The position numbers and the translations under genes were made by a program. The notes below the pieces were generated by a model. That model had not been told where the DNA came from. It did not search any database and was given only the letters and a program-made list of their open reading frames with translations. Shown here in pieces: positions 1 through 6,618 of a stretch of 50,905 nt of DNA; the first letter of the stretch is position 1; the number at the start of each line of letters is the position of its first letter. The stretch is from UBA11612 sp964475755 (GTDB lineage: Bacteria > Pseudomonadota > Alphaproteobacteria > Rhodospirillales > Rhodospirillaceae): contig CAYYXR010000019.1 in assembly GCA_964475755.1 (NCBI GenBank), forward strand, positions 1 to 50,905. Direction: 5' to 3'.

Positions 1-2
1 GC

Positions 3-959
3 GTATTTCTTTACGTTGTGCTCGACGGTTTTGATTTGGGAATCGGAATTCTGTTTCTGTCCCGACGGGCGGAAGCGGAACGTGATGTGATGATGAACAG
101 CGTCGCGCCGGTGTGGGACGGAAATGAAACCTGGTTGATTATCGGCGGCGCCGGGCTCATGGGAACGTTTTCATTGGCTTATGCCACGATTATGCCCGCG
201 CTGTATCTGCCTATCACCATTATGCTCATCGCGCTGGTATTCCGCGGCGTCGCCTTCGAATTCCGGTTCAAGGCGGACAGCTCGAAGAAGTTCTGGGATA
301 TGGCGTTCTTTGGCGGATCGTTCACAGCCACCTTTTTCCAGGGCATCAACCTTGGCGCTTTCGTTCAAGGCTTTAACGTGGAAAATGGCGTTTTTGCCGG
401 CGGTGCATTTGATTGGCTTACGCCATTCACCATACTTGTTGGCCTGTCATTACTGCCTGGCTACGCCTTGCTTGGCGCGACATGGCTCGTCATGAAAGCC
501 GAAGGCTCGTTGCAGGCCCACGCACGGACCATGGCCAATCAGCTTTTCATTATCGTTTTAATTGCCATGGGGTCCGTAAGTTTGTGGATGGTGGCTTTCG
601 ACGCGGGCATTCGTGAACGCTGGTTTTCGCTTCCCAACATATATTTCCTGGCACCAGTGCCGATTCTGACGGCGGGTGTTGCTTTTAACCTTTGGCGGTC
701 TTTGAGGTCCGGGCATGAAACAATGCCGTTTGTCATGGTCATTGCCATGTTTGCCCTGGGGTATTTGGGACTGGCGGTTAGCCGTTTTCCCTATGTGGTG
801 CCGCCGTCGATCTCGATTTGGGATGCCGCCGCCGCGCCGGATACGCAATTGTTCATTCTGGTAGGCACCTTGATCATTTTGCCGGTGGTGCTGGGGTATA
901 CCGTTTATGTCTACAGGGTGTTTCGCGGAAAAGTGCGGGTTGGCGAAGGCTATCATTAG
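3..959 (+). CDS. cydB: Cytochrome bd ubiquinol oxidase subunit II (5' end outside window)
   Basis: This is CydB, the second membrane subunit of the cytochrome bd quinol oxidase, a high-affinity terminal oxidase in the inner membrane. The frame is open from base 3 and reads straight into the conserved N-terminal motif VVLDGFDLGIG, so the true start lies a few tens of bases upstream of the window; the GTG at 18 is not the start. The visible 318 residues carry the family signatures DGNETWL and GVAFEFRFK and several hydrophobic spans. cydA should lie just upstream. The stop at 957-959 is followed within about 60 bases by the glycosylase gene. The link to low-oxygen control by the FixLJ/FixK genes in this window is inferred. 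Confidence 0.95.
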   Translation, partial: VFLYVVLDGFDLGIGILFLSRRAEAERDVMMNSVAPVWDGNETWLIIGGAGLMGTFSLAYATIMPALYLPITIMLIALVFRGVAFEFRFKADSSKKFWDMAFFGGSFTATFFQGINLGAFVQGFNVENGVFAGGAFDWLTPFTILVGLSLLPGYALLGATWLVMKAEGSLQAHARTMANQLFIIVLIAMGSVSLWMVAFDAGIRERWFSLPNIYFLAPVPILTAGVAFNLWRSLRSGHETMPFVMVIAMFALGYLGLAVSRFPYVVPPSISIWDAAAAPDTQLFILVGTLIILPVVLGYTVYVYRVFRGKVRVGEGYH

Positions 960-1021
960 GCCCTGGATCGTCTTGTGGCTCCGCGCTTGCAGTTTATTCC
1001 TGTGCGCAGCACACTCCGGCC

Positions 1022-1852
1022 ATGACGGATGATTTAAATGGTTTGGCGGACGATCCCGCCGCGCTTTTGCGCTGGTATGTGGACGCCGGTGTCGATGAAG
1101 CAATTGGCGATGCGCCGGTCGATAGATTTAAGACTGCGGACTCAGCCTCGGTCCCTGCCGCGCCACAATCACCACCCAAATCCCCGCCTGCCGCTCTTTC
1201 TACGCCGCCGCCTCCACCTCAAGTTGATCCGAGCGCCGCGCGCCAAAGCGCCGTTCATTTAGCGCAAGCAGCGCAGTCCGTCGAAGAGTTGAAGGCGGCT
1301 GTTGAGGCTTACGAGGGATGCGGTCTCAAGAAGTTCGCAAGCCGTACGGTGTTCAGTGACGGCAACCCAACTGCCCGCATCATGTTTATCGGTGAAGCTC
1401 CTGGGGCGGACGAAGACCGCCAGGGCCTGCCGTTTGTCGGCGTTTCGGGCAAGCTTCTCGACCGGATGCTGGAGTCCATCGGACTTTCACGCACGGAAAA
1501 CGCCTACATCACCAACATTGTATTTTGGCGCCCGCCCGGGAACCGTTCACCGACGGATCAGGAAATTGCCTCGTGCCTTCCGTTTACGCAGCGCCATGTC
1601 GAGCTGGTTGATCCTGCCGTTTTGGTGTTTGTCGGCGGTCTTGCAGCCAAAACACTTCTTGCCAAGACGATGGGCATCACCAAGCTGCGTGGGCGCTGGT
1701 ACGAGTATGAGACACCGGGCTTAGTGAGACCGGTGCCGTGTCTGGCGATGTTCCATCCGGCGTATCTTTTGCGGTCACCTCAGCAAAAGCGATTGGCCTG
1801 GCGGGACTTGTTGGCCATAAAACAAAAACTCGCTGACTCCCCCGACGTTTAA
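1022..1852 (+). CDS. Uracil-DNA glycosylase, family 4-like, lacking two iron-sulfur cysteines
   Basis: A 276-residue base-excision repair enzyme that should remove uracil from DNA. Motif 1 is GEAPGADEDRQG (124-135), followed by PFVG; the helix RPPGNR is at 170-175 and motif 2, HPAYLLRSPQQK, begins at 245. These place it in the family-4 (UDGa-like) branch. A Pro/Ala-rich linker (about 45-70) separates a short N-terminal segment from the catalytic domain. Family-4 enzymes bind a 4Fe-4S cluster through four cysteines. Here only Cys100 and Cys185 are present; the C-x2-C partner is Lys103 and the cysteine before RPPGNR is Trp169, so a classical cluster is unlikely. I chose ATG 1022 because the upstream extension of the frame overlaps cydB and looks non-coding. 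Confidence 0.88.
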   Translation: MTDDLNGLADDPAALLRWYVDAGVDEAIGDAPVDRFKTADSASVPAAPQSPPKSPPAALSTPPPPPQVDPSAARQSAVHLAQAAQSVEELKAAVEAYEGCGLKKFASRTVFSDGNPTARIMFIGEAPGADEDRQGLPFVGVSGKLLDRMLESIGLSRTENAYITNIVFWRPPGNRSPTDQEIASCLPFTQRHVELVDPAVLVFVGGLAAKTLLAKTMGITKLRGRWYEYETPGLVRPVPCLAMFHPAYLLRSPQQKRLAWRDLLAIKQKLADSPDV

Positions 1853-1877
1853 TCGCAACAAGGTCACGGTGCGGTCT

Positions 1878-2429
1878 ATGGCCGGAATTGACGAAACCAA
1901 ATCTTTTGTACCAATCAATATAGCAATCATGACGGTGTCGGATACGCGAACGTCCGAGACCGATACATCGGGAGACGTGCTTGCCGAGCGGATCGCACAA
2001 GCGGGACATAGCCTAGCCGAACGAGTCATTGTTACGGACGATGTTGCGGTTATTGTGACCAAACTAAAGCAATGGATCGATAGCCCTAAAATTGACTGCG
2101 TAATCACGTCGGGCGGGACGGGCGTAACCGGGCGGGACGTGACACCGGAAGCTTTTCAGCAGGTTTGCGAAAAAGAGATTCCCGGCTTCGGTGAGTTGTT
2201 TCGCTGGGTTAGCTTGAAAAGTATAGGCACATCGACCGTGCAGTCGCGCGCGACCGCGGGCGTTGCGCGTGGGACCTATCTGTTCGCTTTGCCCGGTTCG
2301 ACCGGTGCGGTCAAAGATGGGTGGGACGAAATCCTCAAATATCAGTTGGATATTCGGCACAAGCCCTGCAATTTCGTTGAACTCATGCCGCGCCTTATGG
2401 AACATGTCGCGGAAAAGAAAAAATCTTAG
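1878..2429 (+). CDS. moaB: Molybdenum cofactor biosynthesis protein B
   Basis: MoaB/MogA-family protein of 183 residues, acting in molybdopterin maturation (binding or adenylylation of molybdopterin in the cytoplasm). The N-terminus has the family strand IAIMTVSDTRT, and the substrate-binding loop TSGGTGVTGRDVTPEA is in the middle, followed by LPGSTGAV near the C-terminal third. ATG 1878 gives the usual MAGIDE start; a GTG at 1869 with AAGG just upstream is an alternative that adds three residues. It lies 25 bases after the glycosylase gene and 26 bases before rnhB, so these genes may be co-transcribed. The moaD and moaE genes are about 41 kb away in this window. Confidence 0.92.
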   Translation: MAGIDETKSFVPINIAIMTVSDTRTSETDTSGDVLAERIAQAGHSLAERVIVTDDVAVIVTKLKQWIDSPKIDCVITSGGTGVTGRDVTPEAFQQVCEKEIPGFGELFRWVSLKSIGTSTVQSRATAGVARGTYLFALPGSTGAVKDGWDEILKYQLDIRHKPCNFVELMPRLMEHVAEKKKS

Positions 2430-2455
2430 CTCTCTTTGGAACGACGCAATCGTCG

Positions 2456-3106
2456 ATGCCCAATTTTGATCTTGAACAAACGCAATTAAAAAAGAATCCA
2501 TCTGCCGTTATCGCAGGCATTGACGAGGCGGGCAGAGGGCCATGGGCCGGGCCGGTATTTGCCGCCGCTGTAATTCTCGACGTTGACACCCTGCCGCGGG
2601 CATTGCGCGCAGGGCTGGACGACTCAAAGAAACTTTCCGCACAGCGCCGCGAAAAATTATTCGACGCACTGCGCGGATCGGAGGCGGCGACCATCGGCGT
2701 TGGGCATGCGGACGTCACCGAAATCGACAGTATCAATATTTTAAACGCGACTTATCGCGCCATGGAACGGGCTGTGGCTAATTTGGGCTGCGACATAACC
2801 TTGGCGCTTGTCGATGGGAATCGCGCGCCGAAATTGCCTTGTAGTGTCACACCAGTCATCAAAGGGGACGGCAAAAGCCTTTCCATCGCCGCGGCGTCGG
2901 TCATTGCCAAGGTCACGCGGGATAAAATCATGACAGACTTGGCGGCTTCGTTTCCGGGCTATGGGTGGGAAACCAACATGGGATACGGAACGGCAGCGCA
3001 TCAGGCCGGTATCGCGAAGCTAGGTGTAACACCCCATCACCGCCGCTCATTTGCGCCCATCAAGGCCGCTTTGAATCCGAAGGGCGTTCAGCAAAAATTT
3101 TCCTGA
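2456..3106 (+). CDS. rnhB: Ribonuclease HII
   Basis: RNase HII, 216 residues, a cytoplasmic endonuclease cutting the RNA strand of RNA-DNA hybrids and single ribonucleotides in DNA. The metal-binding acidic residues are visible: Asp23-Glu24 in GIDEAGRGPWAGP, Asp120 in ALVDGN, and a fourth likely at Asp138 in KGDGKSLSIAAASVIAK. The GRG substrate loop is intact and length is normal. It lies directly upstream of ccrM, an arrangement common in Alphaproteobacteria. The 317 bases between the two genes carry dense regulatory signals rather than a gene. Confidence 0.96.
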   Translation: MPNFDLEQTQLKKNPSAVIAGIDEAGRGPWAGPVFAAAVILDVDTLPRALRAGLDDSKKLSAQRREKLFDALRGSEAATIGVGHADVTEIDSINILNATYRAMERAVANLGCDITLALVDGNRAPKLPCSVTPVIKGDGKSLSIAAASVIAKVTRDKIMTDLAASFPGYGWETNMGYGTAAHQAGIAKLGVTPHHRRSFAPIKAALNPKGVQQKFS

Positions 3107-3140
3107 TTTTTTTGAATAAATTTTTGCCGAACCCTAGGGA

Positions 3141-3228
3141 TTGAGTCCCGGTGAGTCCGGGGACTCAATATATAGCCCCCTAGTCGCGGCGGCCTTTACA
3201 CACCCTAAACATTTGATTCTTATGATTC
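3141..3228. promoter_or_regulatory. Cluster of five GANTC sites upstream of ccrM
   Basis: Five GANTC sites, the recognition sequence of CcrM, lie within 86 bases: 3143-3147, 3153-3157, 3162-3166, 3215-3219 and 3224-3228. The first and third sit in the two arms of a perfect 9-base inverted repeat (TTGAGTCCC at 3141-3149, GGGACTCAA at 3160-3168). A TATATA at 3169-3174 could be a -10 element, which would put the last two sites in the untranslated leader. In Caulobacter, ccrM is controlled by methylation of leader GANTC sites; similar autoregulation here is inferred. Confidence 0.65.
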
Positions 3229-3370
3229 TTCGTGACGGGACCCGACGCTGTCTCGAATGGACGGCGCGTAAAAATGAGGTCTCGCGCAACGGGGCTTCCC
3301 GCCCGAACGCCCGGTCAAACGGGGTTGCGGGGTGGGGAGGGAAACTGTCCCAAGTTTCGGGGCGCATACA

Positions 3371-3404
3371 AAACCTCAAGGCGCGGTCAACGCGCCTGAG
3401 GTTT
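3371..3404 (+). other. Stem-loop in the ccrM leader
   Basis: A long inverted repeat (AAACCTCAAGGCGCG paired with CGCGCCTGAGGTTT, one bulged base, loop of five) ends 19 bases before the ccrM ATG and is followed by a short T-rich stretch. It could be a transcription attenuator, an mRNA-stability hairpin or a terminator for upstream transcripts. The sequence alone does not decide between them. Confidence 0.55.
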
Positions 3405-3423
3405 ACTTTTGGGGACCTTACCT

Positions 3424-4527
3424 ATGCCGGCAAAAAAGAGCGCGGCTTTTAAAACCAACGTTATCTACGGCGGCGATTGCATTGCTGCCATGAAGAAGCT
3501 GCCGGAAGGTAGCGTCGATCTCATTTTCGCCGATCCACCCTACAACCTCCAGCTTGGCGGTGAATTGCACCGGCCGGACAATTCACGTGTCGACGGCGTG
3601 GATGACGAGTGGGATCGTTTTTCAGATTTTAAGGCCTATGACGATTTCACGCATGCATGGCTCGCCGCCGCGCGTCGCATTTTGAAAGACACCGGCAGTC
3701 TTTGGGTCATCGGCTCCTACCATAATATTTTTCGCGTCGGTGCGACGCTTCAGGATCTTGGCTACTGGGTCCTGAATGACATCGTCTGGCGCAAGTCTAA
3801 TCCGATGCCCAATTTCCGCGGCACGCGGTTTACGAATGCACATGAAACGCTGATCTGGTGCGCGAAGTCCAAAGATGCGCGCTACACATTCAATTACGAC
3901 GCCATGAAGAACATGAATGATGGCCTGCAAATGCGCAGCGATTGGACGCTGCCGCTTTGCACGGGTGAAGAGCGTTTGAAGGGTGAAGACGGCGCCAAAA
4001 TACATCCGACGCAAAAACCGGAATCGCTTCTGTATAGGGTGCTGATGGCCGCGACAAAGCCGGGAGATGTGGTGCTCGATCCCTTTTTTGGAACGGGCAC
4101 GACGGGCGCGGTCGCGAAATCGCTTGGCCGCAAGTACATCGGCATTGAGCGGGACAAAAATTACATTGCCGCGGCGCGTTCGCGTCTTTCCAAAATCAAA
4201 CCGGTCGAGGATGAGAAGTTGCTTATAACGCCAAGCAAGAAATCCGAACCGCGTATCCCGTTCGGCACCGTTGTCGAGCGCGGTCTGCTGAGAGCTGGCA
4301 GTGTCCTCACCGACCCATCAGGGCGCTTTTCCGCGAAAGTGCGCGCAGACGGAACCGTCATTTCCTCGGACCATCGCGGCTCAATCCACCAAGTGGGGGC
4401 GGCGGTGCAGGGGGCTCCGGCATGCAATGGTTGGACGTTCTGGCACGTAAAGATGGGCGGCGACCTGGTCGCTATTGACGTATTGCGTCAGAAAGTGCGC
4501 GCTGAACTCGTGACGGCGGTGCAATAG
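3424..4527 (+). CDS. ccrM: Cell-cycle DNA adenine methyltransferase (GANTC)
   Basis: CcrM, 367 residues, a beta-class N6-adenine methyltransferase that methylates GANTC and marks chromosome replication state in Alphaproteobacteria. The catalytic motif DPPYNL (37-42) precedes the SAM-binding motif DPFFGTGTTG (219-228), the motif order of the beta class. The C-terminal part (about 270-367) matches the extra DNA-recognition domain typical of CcrM. ATG 3424 gives the normal MPAKKS start; the frame extends 15 bases further to a TTG, which I reject. The leader holds five GANTC sites and a stem-loop. The next gene runs toward it from the other strand with only three bases between. Confidence 0.96.
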   Translation: MPAKKSAAFKTNVIYGGDCIAAMKKLPEGSVDLIFADPPYNLQLGGELHRPDNSRVDGVDDEWDRFSDFKAYDDFTHAWLAAARRILKDTGSLWVIGSYHNIFRVGATLQDLGYWVLNDIVWRKSNPMPNFRGTRFTNAHETLIWCAKSKDARYTFNYDAMKNMNDGLQMRSDWTLPLCTGEERLKGEDGAKIHPTQKPESLLYRVLMAATKPGDVVLDPFFGTGTTGAVAKSLGRKYIGIERDKNYIAAARSRLSKIKPVEDEKLLITPSKKSEPRIPFGTVVERGLLRAGSVLTDPSGRFSAKVRADGTVISSDHRGSIHQVGAAVQGAPACNGWTFWHVKMGGDLVAIDVLRQKVRAELVTAVQ

Positions 4528-4530
4528 GCT

Positions 4531-6618
4531 TTACTTGCCTTCCTGCCACCACGCGAGCATCGCACCTGCCATTACCAGCAATAGAATAAGTGCGACCGGC
4601 GCCAGCGGAGTTTGCGTGACGCCGGTGACGACGAATTGTTCGTTCGCTCTTAGACCCAGCCAGCTGGACCCGCGCGCAATCCGGTCGGGTGCGATACGCC
4701 GAATGGCCGGGACCGTGCCGTCGTCCAGCCAATAGACGCCGCCATTGGTCGTTTGTGTAAGTGGCGTTACACGGCTTCCCGTTGCGACCACGTCATAAGT
4801 TTCGAGCGGATTTGGCGTTCCCACAGCGGCGACCGTCGTGTTTGTGCCGTCGCTCAGTTGATAAAGACCTGGATCATCAATGGGCAGATGGGCGACAAAG
4901 CGCCCATTGCCCGCGTCCTTGGGAATGACGGTTTCAACTTGACCGCCCGGGGCCGTCACGGTCACCGGAATTTCTTCTTCGGCAAGACTTCGGCGGGTGA
5001 TCGCCAACGAGCCGCCTTGCACTTCGGCGGTAAGGGACTCTTCTTCCAGTTCCGGCTCCTTCATGAGCCAGTGTGAAACTCTGCGCAGCAACTCGACCTG
5101 GGGACCGCCGCCGTCAAAGCCCTTGCCCCAAAGCCAGACCGTGTCACTCAAAAGCAAGGCCACGCGGCCTTCGCCGACCCGATCCAGGATCAGAAGCGGT
5201 TCGTCTTCCTGGCCGATCATGACCGGTCGGCCTTCGCCGTCGCGAACTTGCACTTGGCGCAGCCAGCGGCCCCAGCTGGGCTCACCTTCGGCGTCGTTCG
5301 CAAGTGCGCCGGCCAACTCAGCCGTCACCGGATGCCGTTTACCGACAGAGCTTAGATGCGGCTTGAATATACCATTGAAGACCCGTCCGGTTGGTTCGGC
5401 CGGCAGAACGCTTTGCAGCGGGCTGCCGAAAAGCGAAAAGCTATCTGAGTATTCTGGGCCGACGGCAAGCATCACCGCGCCGCCCTCGCGTACGTAATCG
5501 GCGACATTGGCCATGAACTGAAACGGCACTAATCCTCTCTGGCTGTAGCGGTCGAAAATCACCAGATCGAAGTCGTTAAGCTTCTCCTCGAATAGTTCCC
5601 GAATGGGGAAGGTGATGAGGGCCAGTTCGTTGAGCGGTGTTCCGTCGTCTTTATTCAATGGGCGCAAAATAGTGAAATGAACCAAGTCCACATTGGGGTC
5701 TGATTTCAACAAATTTCGCCAGGCGCGTTCGCCCACATGGGGTTGGCCGGACACAAGCAGCACGCGGAGCCGGTCGCGCACGCCGTTGATGGCAATCAAG
5801 GTTTTGTTGTTGGCTTCCGACAGTTCTCCAACACCTGCGGCAACCTCGACTTCAAAAACATTGGCGCCGGCATTTTCGATCGGCAGCGGAACTTCAGTGG
5901 GTTCGCCCGCGGGAAGCGTGAGGGTTTGCGGGGTGCTGCCGTTTCGAAAGATGGTGACCGGTATGGGCGTGCCGTTAGCCACCGTGGTGTCTTCGACCTT
6001 CAATACGACGTCGGCTGTTTTATCGACGAGGCCGAAGTCCGGGGCGCGGTCCACACGAACACGCCGGTCAAATTCATCTTTTCTGCCCGTAATCAACGCG
6101 TGCAAGGGTGCTTTCAAATAGGGGGCCTGGACCTGCGCTGCTTGCTCGGGCGTTAAGACGTCGTGAATTTGCCCGTCGGTGATCAGTATCGCTCCGGCGA
6201 GCCGTTGCGCCGGCACGTCGCTGGTTGCCGCGGCAAGGGCTGAAAACAATCTCGTGCCGTCCTGGCCGCCGGTTTCACTGCGGCCTGCACGCACAATTCT
6301 AAGTTCGAGGTCCTCTTCGGCGTTTAGTGTTGTGCGTAGTCGCTCGAGCGCAGCGGATGTCCGCGCCGAGCGCTCGCCCAACTGCTGGCTTGCGCTTTCG
6401 TCAACAACAATGACGGCAACGTCTTTTAACGGAGACCGGTTCTCGCGCATCAGTTCCGGGTCGGACAGCGCGATGAGAAGCGCAAGAATGGGCAGCGCGC
6501 GTAGTAATATCCCCTTGGCGCCGCGCCAGAGGCCGTAACCGATCATGCCCAACGCCAAGATCAGCAGGACAATAATGATGGGGGCCGGAACGAGCGGCGC
6601 AAAGGCGATACCGGTCAT
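4531..6618 (-). CDS. Membrane protein with VWA-like and glutamine-amidotransferase-like regions
   Basis: A 695-residue inner-membrane protein, last gene of the MoxR operon. Two hydrophobic spans lie in the first 55 residues and a third at the very C-terminus (VALILLLVMAGAMLAWW). Soon after the N-terminal spans comes VVDESAS, a DxSxS metal-ion site like that of VWA domains. The middle contains FDLVIFDRY and VREGGAVMLAVGPEY, typical of the class-I glutamine-amidotransferase-like fold found in such proteins. The start overlaps the stop of the DUF4159 gene (ATGA), which implies translational coupling. The biochemical role is unknown; a part in MoxR-driven complex assembly or envelope homeostasis is inferred from gene context. 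Confidence 0.8.
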   Translation of the reverse strand: MTGIAFAPLVPAPIIIVLLILALGMIGYGLWRGAKGILLRALPILALLIALSDPELMRENRSPLKDVAVIVVDESASQQLGERSARTSAALERLRTTLNAEEDLELRIVRAGRSETGGQDGTRLFSALAAATSDVPAQRLAGAILITDGQIHDVLTPEQAAQVQAPYLKAPLHALITGRKDEFDRRVRVDRAPDFGLVDKTADVVLKVEDTTVANGTPIPVTIFRNGSTPQTLTLPAGEPTEVPLPIENAGANVFEVEVAAGVGELSEANNKTLIAINGVRDRLRVLLVSGQPHVGERAWRNLLKSDPNVDLVHFTILRPLNKDDGTPLNELALITFPIRELFEEKLNDFDLVIFDRYSQRGLVPFQFMANVADYVREGGAVMLAVGPEYSDSFSLFGSPLQSVLPAEPTGRVFNGIFKPHLSSVGKRHPVTAELAGALANDAEGEPSWGRWLRQVQVRDGEGRPVMIGQEDEPLLILDRVGEGRVALLLSDTVWLWGKGFDGGGPQVELLRRVSHWLMKEPELEEESLTAEVQGGSLAITRRSLAEEEIPVTVTAPGGQVETVIPKDAGNGRFVAHLPIDDPGLYQLSDGTNTTVAAVGTPNPLETYDVVATGSRVTPLTQTTNGGVYWLDDGTVPAIRRIAPDRIARGSSWLGLRANEQFVVTGVTQTPLAPVALILLLVMAGAMLAWWQEGK

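Noticed and set aside
558..1103. A 181-codon minus-strand frame across the cydB end and the glycosylase start
   Set aside because: Rich in His, Arg and Pro, as expected for the antisense of GC-rich coding sequence.
3141..3452. A 103-codon open frame in the ccrM leader
   Set aside because: It overlaps the GANTC cluster, the stem-loop and the start of ccrM, and its residues are unlike any family I know.
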